Shown piece by piece: positions 47,828 to 57,234 of a stretch of DNA of 64,000 bases. Below the pieces are notes generated by a model, which saw only the letters and a program-made list of their open reading frames with translations, made no database searches and was not told the origin of the DNA. This DNA is from Nostoc sp. XA010 (GTDB lineage Bacteria; Cyanobacteriota; Cyanobacteriia; Cyanobacteriales; Nostocaceae): assembly GCF_020829625.1 (NCBI RefSeq), contig NZ_JAIVFX010000008.1, positions 186,001-250,000 on the forward strand. The letters run 5' to 3'. Both the position numbers and the translations under genes were made by a program. Numbering within the stretch: the first letter of the stretch is position 1; each line of letters opens with the position of its first letter.

Positions 47828-48928
47828 ATGGCGATAATCTCCTCGAAAAAACAGCCTCCAGAACCAAACGGAGAACCAAAACAGCTTCGAGAGTCGGTGA
47901 AAGCACCATCCACAGAAAATATTTTGAAGCCTGAAGCTGCTATTGATGAACAAGAACAGCAGGAAGAGGGTATTCGACCACACCGATTTGCTGATTACAT
48001 TGGGCAAAAAGATTTAAAGGATGTGCTAGATATTGCCATCAAAGCAGCCAAGTCTCGTGGTGAGGTGCTGGATCATTTGCTGCTGTATGGGCCGCCGGGA
48101 TTGGGCAAAACCACAATGGCAATGATTTTAGCATCGGAAATGGGGGTAAATTACAAAATTACCAGTGCGCCAGCCCTAGAACGTCCACGGGATATTGTCG
48201 GGCTACTGGTGAACCTCAAGCCTGGAGATATTTTATTTGTGGATGAAATTCATCGCCTCTCGCGGATGACAGAGGAAATTCTCTATCCAGCGATGGAAGA
48301 TTATCGCTTAGATATTACTATTGGTAAGGGTTCTAGCGCTCGGATTAGAAGTTTGCCGCTATCAAAGTTTACCTTAGTGGGTGCTACAACCCGTGTCGGT
48401 GCTTTAACTTCACCACTGCGCGATCGCTTTGGTTTAATTCAAAAACTCCGATTTTACGAAGTTGACGAACTGACTCAAATTGTACTGCGAACCGCTCAAT
48501 TACTCAAAACCCCCATTACAGAAGATGGTGCCACAGAAATTGCCCGTCGTTCACGCGGAACACCACGGATTGCTAATAGGCTACTAAAACGGGTGCGTGA
48601 TTATGCGGAAGTAAAAATATCTGGGGAGATTAATGAAAGTATCGCATCTGAAGCATTGCAACTATTCCAAGTAGATCCTTGCGGTCTAGATTGGACAGAC
48701 CGCCAGATGCTGAGTGTAATAATTGAACAATTTAACGGCGGGCCAGTGGGGTTAGAAACAATGGCAGCAGCGACGGGTGAAGATACTCAAACAATTGAAG
48801 AGGTGTACGAACCTTACCTGATGCAGATTGGGTATTTAACTCGGACTCATCGCGGCAGGATGGCGACTAAGGCAGCATATAAGCATTTGGGATTCACGCC
48901 GCCTAATGAACAGTTGTCATTATTGTAA
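47828..48928 (+). CDS. ruvB: Holliday junction branch migration ATPase RuvB
   Basis: 366 residues with a 45-residue polar N-terminal extension before the conserved [11 protein letters not shown]. Walker A GPPGLGKT at about 88-95, Walker [12 protein letters not shown], sensor [18 protein letters not shown] (arginine finger region), and a C-terminal winged helix ([20 protein letters not shown]). AAA+ motor acting with RuvA. Confidence 0.97.
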   Translation: MAIISSKKQPPEPNGEPKQLRESVKAPSTENILKPEAAIDEQEQQEEGIRPHRFADYIGQKDLKDVLDIAIKAAKSRGEVLDHLLLYGPPGLGKTTMAMILASEMGVNYKITSAPALERPRDIVGLLVNLKPGDILFVDEIHRLSRMTEEILYPAMEDYRLDITIGKGSSARIRSLPLSKFTLVGATTRVGALTSPLRDRFGLIQKLRFYEVDELTQIVLRTAQLLKTPITEDGATEIARRSRGTPRIANRLLKRVRDYAEVKISGEINESIASEALQLFQVDPCGLDWTDRQMLSVIIEQFNGGPVGLETMAAATGEDTQTIEEVYEPYLMQIGYLTRTHRGRMATKAAYKHLGFTPPNEQLSLL

Positions 48929-48998
48929 TTATGGGGAATAGGGGATGAGTCTTTGATACTCGTGAATGAGCCTTTAAACTCCATTTCTCTGCCCCATG

Positions 48999-49026
48999 CT
49001 CAATGACAAATGACAAATGACAAATT
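48999..49026. repeat. Single-arm TGACAAA heptamer array
   Basis: Three TGACAAA units, the reverse complement of the TTTGTCA arm seen elsewhere and without a partner arm. The only array of this family in the opposite orientation. Confidence 0.7.
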
Positions 49027-49038
49027 AGGCAAACCTAG

Positions 49039-49842
49039 ATGATTAAGTTGATTGGTATTTTTCTCAGTCTGTTACTTGTGTTTGGCTGGGGTACTCCAGT
49101 TATGGCACAATCTCAACCGCCTATTACTCAAGAACAGTTAAGACAAGGCGATGAGTGGGCAAATCAAGCCTTTGCAGCAACGAATCAAGGTGATTTTGCG
49201 ACGGCTGAAACTTATTGGACAAAGATTATTGAACAATTTCCGACGAATGCCGGGGCGTGGAGTAACCGGGGAAATTCGCGGGTGAGTCAGAATAAATTAC
49301 AAGAGGCGATCGAAGATTATAACAAAGCCATAGAACTAGCGCCGAATGTCACCGATCCTTATTTGAATCGGGGGGCGGCGTTGGAAGGGATGGGGAAATG
49401 GGACGATGCGATCGCAGATTATAATCATGTCTTAGAACTCGATCCTAATGATGTGATGGCGTATAACAATCGAGGAAATGCCAAAACAGGTTTAGGAAAA
49501 TGGGAAGATGCGATCGCAGACTACAAAAAATCTAATGAGATAGCCCCGAATTTTGCCTTCGCCCGTGCTAACTACGCCCTTGCTCTTTATGAAACTGGTC
49601 AAAAAGAGCAAGCAATCCGTGAGATGCGAAATATCGCTCGTAAATACTCCAAATTTGCTGATGTGCGTGCCGCCCTCACAGCTGCATATTGGGTGAATGG
49701 GAAACAAGGTGAAGCCGAAAGTAACTGGGTAGCAGCTTATGGACTTGATAGCCGCTACAAAGATATCGACTGGGTAAAAAATATCCGGCGTTGGCCTCCC
49801 AGCCTAGTTACAGCTTTGGATAAGTTCTTAAAAATCCAGTAA
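49039..49842 (+). CDS. Secreted TPR-repeat protein
   Basis: 267 residues. Signal peptide MIKLIGIFLSLLLVFGWGTP ending VMAQS. At least four TPR units follow from about residue 50 (AGAWSNRGNSRVSQNKLQEAIEDYNKAIELAP and repeats ending ELDP and EIAP). Such proteins scaffold periplasmic or thylakoid-lumen complexes. No partner can be named. ATG at 49039. Confidence 0.87.
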   Translation: MIKLIGIFLSLLLVFGWGTPVMAQSQPPITQEQLRQGDEWANQAFAATNQGDFATAETYWTKIIEQFPTNAGAWSNRGNSRVSQNKLQEAIEDYNKAIELAPNVTDPYLNRGAALEGMGKWDDAIADYNHVLELDPNDVMAYNNRGNAKTGLGKWEDAIADYKKSNEIAPNFAFARANYALALYETGQKEQAIREMRNIARKYSKFADVRAALTAAYWVNGKQGEAESNWVAAYGLDSRYKDIDWVKNIRRWPPSLVTALDKFLKIQ

Positions 49843-49958
49843 CATCTGTGAAACATCATACCCTTGTGGATTGTTTGATACTAAAATTATGTCCATAAAT
49901 TTTGCACCAAATAGCGGATAATACTTGTATTTGCCTTGCATTTTTTAAAGGTTTCGCT

Positions 49959-51251
49959 ATGACTCATTTTGGGATTCTTTGTCCTGCTGCGATCGGTCAT
50001 CTCAACCCGATGTGTGCTTTGGGTAGAGAATTGCAACGGCGCGGTCATCGCGTCACCTTATTTCATATGCCCGATGTTCAAACTAAGGTACAGAAAGCTG
50101 GCTTAGAATTTTACACGATTGGAGAGGCTGAATTCCCGCTTGGAAGTCTGGAACCAATGTATAAACACTTGGGTGAGATGAGTGGATTACCAGCGTTGCG
50201 TTTTACGATCAGTTGGTTGGAAAAAGAAACAGTCATGCTTTTCCGTGAAGTACCAGAAGCACTCTCTAAGGTAGGTATAGAAGCCCTATTAGTAGACCAG
50301 GTAACGCCTGCCGGTGGAACTATTGCCGATTTTGTAAATATACCCTTTGTTACTGTATGTAATGCTCTGCTAACTAATAGAGAAGAGGCAGTTCCTCCCT
50401 AGTTTACACCTTGGCCCAACAACCAAGCTTGGTGGTCTCGCAAGCGAAACCAAGTGGGTAACTTTTTGCTTGACCGTTTATCACTAAAAATCTGGGATTT
50501 GGTAGTCAATCAACGTCGTCGATGGAATTTACCACCTTATGTCAAGCGTGAAGATGCTGCGGGGAAACTAGCTCAGATCTGTCAGCTACCTGCTGAATTT
50601 GACTTTCCACGAGAACGGTTAGCTAAGTTTTTTCATTACACTGGGCCTTTGCAAGATCCATCAGGGCTAGAACCCATCTCTTCGTCTACATCTTTCCCCT
50701 TTGAAAAGTTAAACGATCAACCATTGATTTTCGCTGCGTTGGGAACCTTACAAAATCGCAAACAAGAAATTTTTGAGACTATTGCTGAAGCTTGTATAGG
50801 TTTAGATATACAACTAGTAATTTCTTTAGGTCAACCAGAAAGAAAGGAATCAGTCCCTAATCTACCTGGTTCGCCTTTGGTAGTAGCTTACGCACCCCAA
50901 CAGCAATTAATCTCAAGATCGATTCTAACTATTACCCATGCTGGAATGAATGCAGTGCTAGGTGCTTTAAGCAGCGGAGTCCCCCTGGTAGCTATTCCTA
51001 TTACTAATGAACAGCCAGGAATCGCTGCTCGTATAGCTTACACCGGAGCCGGAGAATTTCTGCCACTGTCTGGTTTGAGTGTACACAGGTTGCGAAACAC
51101 TATTAAGCGGGTAATAACAGAAAATTCTTACAAAAAGAATGCCTTGAGACTACAAGAGGCGATTCAGCGAGCCGGTGGAGTGAGTCGAGCGGCTGATATT
51201 ATCGAACAGGTCCTGTCTAGCGGTAAACCTGTTTTATCTAATCGGCCCTAA
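49959..51251 (+). pseudogene. UDP-glycosyltransferase (MGT/CrtX-like, GT1) with in-frame stop
   Basis: From the ATG at 49959 (MTHFGILCPAAIGHLNPMCALGRELQRRGH) the frame is open to TAG at 50400-50402. The same frame then continues without shift through FTPWPNNQAWW and SLKIWDLVVNQRRRW to 51251. The donor-binding motif is intact: ITHAGMNAVLGALSSGVPLVAIPITNEQPGIAARI. One base change (for example TCG to TAG) would restore a 430-residue GT1 enzyme. It is either a recent nonsense allele, a sequencing error or a recoded stop. Confidence 0.82.
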
Positions 51252-51301
51252 AAGGCTATCTGCGATCGCTCCCACCCTATACCATCTCATTCTCTCACTC
51301 T

Positions 51302-52696
51302 TCACGCTGAACTTGAGCTAGTCTGAAAGATGGGCTGATTGTGCTGACGCTTCCCCTTCACCACCATCTGCACACCTCCTGCTGGGCTAAATAGAATGCC
51401 TTTACGTACTGGCTGCACTGATTTGCTATCAGCCAGTTCCATCTCCCAGTGATATAGTACTTTTGCCAACACTAGTTTCATCTCAAACAAGGCAAATGCC
51501 ATACCTATACAGCGACGGTTCCCGCCACCAAAGGGTAAATATTCATAAGGAGAAAATTGCCGTTCTAGAAAACGCTCTGGCTTAAATTGCTTCGACTCAG
51601 GATATAAATCTTCTCGATGATGGGTCAAATAAATAGAGGGAATGAGCAAAGTACCAGGCTCAAAGTTGTATTCCCCAATTTGTAGCGGTGATTTGACCAA
51701 TCGATTTAGTCCCGATACCGCTACTGGGTAAAGGCGTAGCGTTTCAGAACAGACAGCATTCAAATAAGGCAATCGTAAAATAGTGTTTGGATCTTGTTGT
51801 TCACCTAACTTATCTAATTCTTGCAGCAGTTTTTCCCGCACCTGTGGCTGATGATGAATCCAGTACAGCGCCCATGATAAGGAAGTTGCAGTAGTTTCGT
51901 GACCCGCTACTAATAGAGTCATCAACTCATCACGTAATTCCAAGTCTGTCATCGGCTCTCCCGCCTCATCACGAGCAGCCATCATCAAAGATAGAATATC
52001 AGTCCGAGATGGATCGGGTTGTGCTTTGCGTTCTCGAATCTGGGCGTAGATGAGTTCATCAATTTGCTGCCGTAAACGCAAGTATTTCCCCCAAGGACTC
52101 CACGCTCCTAAATCCTGCCGCAGTGATGGGAAAAGAAGCAGAACTGTTCTTAAGATAGGGATTTTGGGATTCAGAATTGTAATCAGGAATTCATGGAGTT
52201 TCTCGTAACGTGGCCCATCTTCTAGACCAAATACAGCTTTCAAAATTACTTGGAAAGAGATTGCTTGCATTGATGACAGAACTGCAAAGTTTTCTCCAAC
52301 CTGCCACTGATTAGTTACTTGCTCAGTGATGTCGCAGATTAATTCACCATAGGCTAGCATTCGTTCCCCATGTAAGGGTGGTGTCAATAGCTTTCGTTGT
52401 CGCTGATGAGGCTTTCCTTCCAGCGCCAGTAGTGATTGGCGTCCTAATAAAGGCGCTTGAATCCCTGCTGACTCACCAGAGTCTAACTGTTTTGGATCTG
52501 TAGTAAAAATTTGCCCAATCGCCTGGGGATTGCTAATAAAAACTTGAGGAGCAACATTTTTTCCTAGCTGAAGGGTGAAGATATCACCATAACGTTTAGC
52601 ACAGTCTTCGATGTATTCTAAGGGATTAGTAAGCCATTGATACATCTGTACCCAAGGGTGAGTTTGAGGGCCACTAGGCAGTTTAAGTGCAGACAT
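51302..52696 (-). CDS. Cytochrome P450, CYP110-like
   Basis: 464 residues. Heme-binding FGGGNRRCIGMAF with C396 as the thiolate ligand, I-helix AGHETT (264-269), ExxR at E318-R321 (SETLRLYP) and PERF (373-376). CYP110 enzymes are the widespread cyanobacterial P450s that hydroxylate fatty acids, alkanes or terpenes. The substrate is unknown. No membrane anchor. Convergent with the glycosyltransferase. Confidence 0.93.
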   Translation of the reverse strand: MSALKLPSGPQTHPWVQMYQWLTNPLEYIEDCAKRYGDIFTLQLGKNVAPQVFISNPQAIGQIFTTDPKQLDSGESAGIQAPLLGRQSLLALEGKPHQRQRKLLTPPLHGERMLAYGELICDITEQVTNQWQVGENFAVLSSMQAISFQVILKAVFGLEDGPRYEKLHEFLITILNPKIPILRTVLLLFPSLRQDLGAWSPWGKYLRLRQQIDELIYAQIRERKAQPDPSRTDILSLMMAARDEAGEPMTDLELRDELMTLLVAGHETTATSLSWALYWIHHQPQVREKLLQELDKLGEQQDPNTILRLPYLNAVCSETLRLYPVAVSGLNRLVKSPLQIGEYNFEPGTLLIPSIYLTHHREDLYPESKQFKPERFLERQFSPYEYLPFGGGNRRCIGMAFALFEMKLVLAKVLYHWEMELADSKSVQPVRKGILFSPAGGVQMVVKGKRQHNQPIFQTSSSSA

Positions 52697-52769
52697 TTTT
52701 ATTAATCTCCCAATGATTAAAGCAAGATTGTTATCAGCCAGTCATTCATGCACCCCTAGTACCGCAAGG

Positions 52770-52815
52770 CGGAAGTCAAAAGTTAAAAGTCAAAAGTCAA
52801 ACAGTTATACAGCGT
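52770..52815. repeat. AAAAGTC heptamer repeat
   Basis: AAGTCAAAAGTTAAAAGTCAAAAGTCAAA: four AAAAGTC/T units downstream of the HAD gene. Confidence 0.55.
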
Positions 52816-52899
52816 AAGAGTTTCGTTGATTTGGAATGGGTGGTTTATTTATGCCGTGCTGTAGTAGCTTGATTAATCTTAGACTACAGATCAAGCAAA

Positions 52900-53694
52900 T
52901 CAATTTACCAATTCTTTAATTTGTCTTGGAGTCAATTCCTGCACATTACGCAAAACTACTGCTGCTCCTGCTGCTATTAGTGTCTCACTATAGGCATCAC
53001 TACACGCTGCTGTTTCCTGCACATGGGGCGGTAAAACCCCTACTCCAATCCAAGCACGAGCAGAATCTAGACTCCGCGCTTTCTCAACGGTATACATATC
53101 TGCTACCGTATCTCCCACATACACGATCGCTAATTTTTGCTCAATTCCATTATCTAGCTCACGAACTGTAGCAAAAAGTCCAGTGGGGTCAGGTTTCCCT
53201 GGTGCATCTTCCATCGCAATCAACACTGGAGATTCCAAACCCAGGCGTTTTTCTAAGACATAGTTAGCGGAAGCACGAGTCGCACCGCTAAAAAATCCCC
53301 AAGCAATGCCGGCTTGGGTAAGTTGCTCTAAATAGCTAGGTTGTAATAATAAGGGTTCATTACAGATATACCCAGTAAAATTATTTGGATCTGAGCCTCG
53401 GTAACGCGATTGAAAAAAAGCAACGATCGCACTGTAATTTAATTGCAGTTGTTCGCGCATCTGTCCTTGGGTTTCAAAGTAGCGATAAATTAATTCCTGC
53501 GATGCTTCCCAATCGTTATTCCACACGCCTTCAGACTTTAGTTGGTCAATATCCAGTGGGGTTGGACGATATGCTGTATTTGTAAAATATTCTACGGTAT
53601 CTGCGATCGCCCGGCGATAGGAACCGCTAACATCGCGCACAACGCCATCAATATCGAAAACAACGATCACTTTTGCAGAAGTTGGTTGATTCAT
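52900..53694 (-). CDS. HAD-superfamily IA phosphatase (TIGR01548-like)
   Basis: 264 residues. Nucleophile motif VFDIDGVVRD (D14, D16), motif II FFSGATRAS, the lysine/motif III region in APGKPDPTGLF, and motif IV VGDTVADM. This is the cyanobacterial/archaeal HAD group described as TIGR01548, whose substrate is not established. ATG at 53694. Monocistronic. Confidence 0.87.
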   Translation of the reverse strand: MNQPTSAKVIVVFDIDGVVRDVSGSYRRAIADTVEYFTNTAYRPTPLDIDQLKSEGVWNNDWEASQELIYRYFETQGQMREQLQLNYSAIVAFFQSRYRGSDPNNFTGYICNEPLLLQPSYLEQLTQAGIAWGFFSGATRASANYVLEKRLGLESPVLIAMEDAPGKPDPTGLFATVRELDNGIEQKLAIVYVGDTVADMYTVEKARSLDSARAWIGVGVLPPHVQETAACSDAYSETLIAAGAAVVLRNVQELTPRQIKELVN

Positions 53695-53733
53695 GGGGTA
53701 AGAAGCAAAAGAGTTTTACATCATCATAATGCG

Positions 53734-54213
53734 CTCATGGCTCAGGTAAAAAATCGGGGTCAAGGGCTTGCTCTGGCGTGAAGAGAGATTTTTCTGGGAA
53801 GATAGCGATGTCTACGACGGGCTACGCCTACCCTAATCCAGTTTCAATTACAGCCAGCCGTCTAGCGGTTGATAGCTTTTGTCAAAAACCTGATCAAAGT
53901 AAGGTTTCAAACTCGGACTTTCCTGAAGTGCTTTTTGGACTCGCCTGCGGTGTTCCATAATTGTGTACTGCCAACTTTTTGAGCGCCTTTCAGTTTGAAT
54001 TTGGTATTTAAGCAGATGCATCAGCAACACTTCCAGATTGCTCTCCAATGCCCGCTTTTCACGTTTCAATTTCTTTAATCAGGTTGTCTAAGTCCAGTTC
54101 TGTGAAATTCTTTTGCTTGAGCAGTTCTGCCGTGGTTTGAATCCACTGGCAAAAATCTTGCTCGTACAAATCTGAACCAGATGTTGTTTGAGATTGGGGC
54201 AGTTGAGCAGTCA
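53734..54213 (-). pseudogene. Broken tandem copy of the DUF29 gene
   Basis: From GTG 54213 the frame reads VTAQLPQSQTTSGSDLYEQD to IKEIET then TGA. An 11-base deletion relative to the intact neighbour (which has IETMGRSEKKALRSNLE) shifts the frame, and the continuation EKRALESNLEVLLMHLLKYQ lies in the next frame (from 54069). Near the 3' end a GGGTAGGCGTAGCCCGTCGTAGAC palindromic repeat (53805-53832) interrupts the gene, after which FPEKSLFTPEQALDPDFLPE matches the paralogue's tail. Confidence 0.85.
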
Positions 54214-54252
54214 CGTCGCTTCTCTACGAGACGCCAAGGGCGAACGCTCCGA
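54213..54252. repeat. Palindromic dispersed repeat between DUF29 copies
   Basis: CGTCGCTTCTCTACGAGACG followed by CCAAGGGCGAACGCTCCG: the Nostoc palindromic repeat vocabulary, positioned where the upstream region of the broken copy starts. Confidence 0.6.
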
Positions 54253-54292
54253 ATTCAAAATTAACAGCAAAATCTTCTAAATCAGGGTGTGA

Positions 54293-54763
54293 TTATGACT
54301 CAGGTAAAAAATCAGGGTCGAGGGCTTGTTCTGGCGTGAAGGGAGATTCTTCGGGGAAGGTAGCCAAATGCAATTCAGTTTCATCGGCAGCTAAGAGTCT
54401 AGCATCGTCATAACACAGCCCAAAAACCTCATAAAAATATGGTTTGAGGCTAGGACTTTCTTCTAGAGCTTGTCTGAGGCGTTTGCGATGCTCCCTAATT
54501 GTTGCTCGCCAACTACCAGAGCGCTTCTCGGCTTGATACTTATACTTCAATAGATGCATTAGCACGACTTCCAAATTGCTTCTTAGTGCTTTCTTTTCAC
54601 TCCTGCCCATTGTTTCAATTTCATCAATCAAATTCTCTAAATCCAGTTCTGTGAGCCGACCTTGCTTGAGCAGTTCTGCTGTGGTTTGAATCCACAGGTA
54701 AAAATCTTGCTCGTACAAATCTGAACCAGATGTTGTTTGAGATTGGGGCAGTTGAGCAGTCAT
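54293..54763 (-). CDS. DUF29 domain-containing protein
   Basis: 156 residues from the ATG at 54763 (two more from 54769). YEQDFYLWIQTTAELLKQGRLTELDLENLIDEIETMGRSEKKALRSNLEVVLMHLLKYKY is the DUF29 core. The C-terminus FTPEQALDPDFLPES is the family ending. Function unknown. The adjacent copy is about 85% similar but broken, so this is the surviving member of a recent duplication. Its 3' end lies 41 bases from the 54252 repeat. Confidence 0.88.
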   Translation of the reverse strand: MTAQLPQSQTTSGSDLYEQDFYLWIQTTAELLKQGRLTELDLENLIDEIETMGRSEKKALRSNLEVVLMHLLKYKYQAEKRSGSWRATIREHRKRLRQALEESPSLKPYFYEVFGLCYDDARLLAADETELHLATFPEESPFTPEQALDPDFLPES

Positions 54764-54901
54764 AAGCATCTTTAGTTAGCGCCGACTAAACCTTATGGTA
54801 GACCATTCTCAATCACTGTTTGGTCATTTGATATGGTATTGCGTTAAAATAAGCGATCGCTATCCTAGTTCAGTAATGCCCGGAAATTCCCGGAGGTGTG
54901 A

Positions 54902-55201
54902 TTGACCAAGTTTATTTTGAAAATTCTGTGGTTAGACGAGAACGTTGCTCTTGCAGTCGATCAAATTGTCGGCAAAGGCACAAGTCCCTTGACTAAGTAC
55001 TTTTTTTGGCCCAGAAATGACGCCTGGGAAGAGTTAAAAAAGGAATTAGAGTCCAAACATTGGATTACTGACGTGGATCGTGTCGAGTTGCTTAATAAAG
55101 CGACAGAAGTGATTAACTACTGGCAAGAGGAAGGCAGAAACCGTCCAATGGCAGAAGCTCAATTGAAATTTCCAGAAGTTGCCTTCACAGGTAGCGCCTG
55201 A
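54902..55201 (+). CDS. 30S ribosomal protein PSRP-3 / Ycf65
   Basis: 99 residues: [53 protein letters not shown] and [15 protein letters not shown] are diagnostic of PSRP-3 (cS23), a small-subunit protein of cyanobacteria and plastids. The start is TTG at 54902, set by a strong GGAGG five bases upstream. No in-frame ATG or usable GTG exists. Located alone, with a 130-base upstream region, not in the ribosomal block. Confidence 0.9.
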   Translation: MTKFILKILWLDENVALAVDQIVGKGTSPLTKYFFWPRNDAWEELKKELESKHWITDVDRVELLNKATEVINYWQEEGRNRPMAEAQLKFPEVAFTGSA

Positions 55202-55211
55202 TATTATCAAA

Positions 55212-57200
55212 TTAGCTATTGTCCTGTTGTACAAGCTGCCACAGTTTGATAGTCTTGTCCCGGCTGCCGCTTGCAATTAATTGTGTAACTTTGCTCACAG
55301 CAACAGCAGATACTGAGTCTATATGACCAGAGAGAGTAACAATCTCTTCTGCTGTGCTTACCTTCCAAAGTTTAACTGTTTTGTCGCAACTTGCACTTAG
55401 CAGTGTTTCGCCATCGGCAGTAAAAGCCATAGCCACCACAGACCAAGAATGGCCTACAAGTGTGCAAATTAGCTGACCAGTGCTTACCTCCCACAATTTA
55501 ATAGTGTTATCATCACTACCCGTCGCCAAAATTTGACCATCAGGACTAAAAGCGACTGTCAAAACCGCCCATGCATGACCCGAAAGGGTGCCTAACAAGC
55601 TATAGCATGGGCGGTTTTCAACAGGAGGCAAGGGGGCAGGGGGCAGGGGGAAAGGGGGAATGTCCTCCGCCCTTTGTGAGTGGTCTTTTAACTCAGCACT
55701 ATTCATATCCCCTTGCTCCCGTTCGGCTACGCTCACGGCAAGCCGGCTCCCTGCTCCCCTGCCTCTTCCTAATGCAGGTATCTGCCACAGGCGAATTGTT
55801 CTGTCATAACTAGCGCTGGCTAAAAGTTGTCCTTGGGGACTAAATGCCACTGAATTTACCTTTAATTGGTGTCCAGCTATAGTGCAAATTTCTCTGCCAG
55901 TATTTACATCCCAGAGTTTAATTGTCTTATCCCAGCTACCACTAGCGAGAATCTGTCCATCTGGACTGAAAGCAACTGATTTTACAGCGTGTGCGTGTCC
56001 CAAGAGGGTGCAGATTTCCTTTAATGTCTCAACCTGCCACAATTTGATAGTTTTATCATTGCTAGCAGTTGCCAGAATTTTTCCGTCAGGACTGAAGGTA
56101 ACTGATTTTACAGCTTGGGAATGTCCTAATAAGTTAGCTAGGACTTTTTTAGTATTTAAATCCCACAATTTGATGTTTTTGTCATCACTAGCGCTGGCTA
56201 AAGTATAACCATCAGGACTAATGGCAAGGGCATTTACACTACTGAATGTCCCAGAATGCCCAGTTAAGGTATATAAGCATCGCCAAGGAGGATTTGGTAG
56301 TTTAAAATTTTGAGTTTTACATTCCATACCCATTGCTTGCATAACTTCATCAGCCGATTGAAAGCGGCGGTTAATAGTCTTTTGCAGCAGCTTGTCAAGG
56401 ATTTGCGCCAAGCGTAAACTCTTAGAGTCTTGTCGCCAGACATCGTTTACCTTAGTAGTAAGATATTGTTGCCAAACCCAGCAATCGTTAGCAATATCAT
56501 ATAAATCAAAGGGCGGAATGTGGGTAAGTAAGTAAATACAAGTTACACCCAAGCTATATAAATCACTAGCAAAAACGGCTTTTCCCTTCGCTTGTTCTGG
56601 TGCTGCGTATTCTGGACTGCCAAGACTGGTTTCAGATGTTAGCCGATCAATTGCTGTGACGATTTTCGCAGTGGTAAAATCGACTATGACAAAATCTCCC
56701 TTCTTGGTAATTGGGGATCTACGGATGATATTTTGGGGTTTAATATCGCGGTGGATGATGTTGCGATCGCTAATAAACTGAAAAACTGGCAACACATCTT
56801 CTAAAAGTTGCCAAATCTGAGTTTCATTAAAAGCACCTTCTTCTTCAACCACTTGAGCTAAATTAGTACCTGCAATAAACTCTTGCACTAAATAAAAATG
56901 CCCGTTCTGCTGAAAATAATTTAGTAATGTGGGAATTTGCGGATGCTTCCCTAATTCTTCTAGCTGTTGCGCCTTTTGCTGAAAAGTAATAGAGGTCTCG
57001 TATTCTTGCGATAATTCTTGAACGACGAAAGGAATTGGAGGAAACTGACCTTCATCTACAGCGAGGAAGGTTTTACAGAATCCCCCTTTAGCAATCTGCT
57101 TGATTAAACGATAACGTTCTTGTAAAAGCAAAATTTCTCTACCTACAAGGTGGGCATTTTGCCCACATAAGATATTGCCGTTTGTTTTTTGTAAGGGCAC
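55212..57200 (-). CDS. Serine/threonine protein kinase-like protein with seven WD40 repeats
   Basis: 662 residues, GTG start. Kinase domain about 30-290: Gly-loop KGGFCKTF, HRDIKPQN (150-157), DFT (174-176) in place of DFG, APEQ. The usual beta-3 lysine position reads VVQEL (Q61), so phosphotransfer is doubtful. WD40 blades at 309-347, 354-389, 396-431, 438-473, 536-571, 578-613 and 620-655 make one propeller. Residues 475-532 are a low-complexity insert between blades 4 and 5 encoded by repeat DNA (55605-55778). 34 bases after the flotillin-like gene, same strand. Confidence 0.9.
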   Translation of the reverse strand: MPLQKTNGNILCGQNAHLVGREILLLQERYRLIKQIAKGGFCKTFLAVDEGQFPPIPFVVQELSQEYETSITFQQKAQQLEELGKHPQIPTLLNYFQQNGHFYLVQEFIAGTNLAQVVEEEGAFNETQIWQLLEDVLPVFQFISDRNIIHRDIKPQNIIRRSPITKKGDFVIVDFTTAKIVTAIDRLTSETSLGSPEYAAPEQAKGKAVFASDLYSLGVTCIYLLTHIPPFDLYDIANDCWVWQQYLTTKVNDVWRQDSKSLRLAQILDKLLQKTINRRFQSADEVMQAMGMECKTQNFKLPNPPWRCLYTLTGHSGTFSSVNALAISPDGYTLASASDDKNIKLWDLNTKKVLANLLGHSQAVKSVTFSPDGKILATASNDKTIKLWQVETLKEICTLLGHAHAVKSVAFSPDGQILASGSWDKTIKLWDVNTGREICTIAGHQLKVNSVAFSPQGQLLASASYDRTIRLWQIPALGRGRGAGSRLAVSVAEREQGDMNSAELKDHSQRAEDIPPFPLPPAPLPPVENRPCYSLLGTLSGHAWAVLTVAFSPDGQILATGSDDNTIKLWEVSTGQLICTLVGHSWSVVAMAFTADGETLLSASCDKTVKLWKVSTAEEIVTLSGHIDSVSAVAVSKVTQLIASGSRDKTIKLWQLVQQDNS

Positions 57201-57234
57201 AACAATGTTATGCCCTTACCTCATGTTCCTGATG

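Noticed and set aside
53385..53781. Plus-strand ORFs antisense to the HAD gene
   Set aside because: The minus-strand HAD frame has all four catalytic motifs, while the antisense frames lack coding character.
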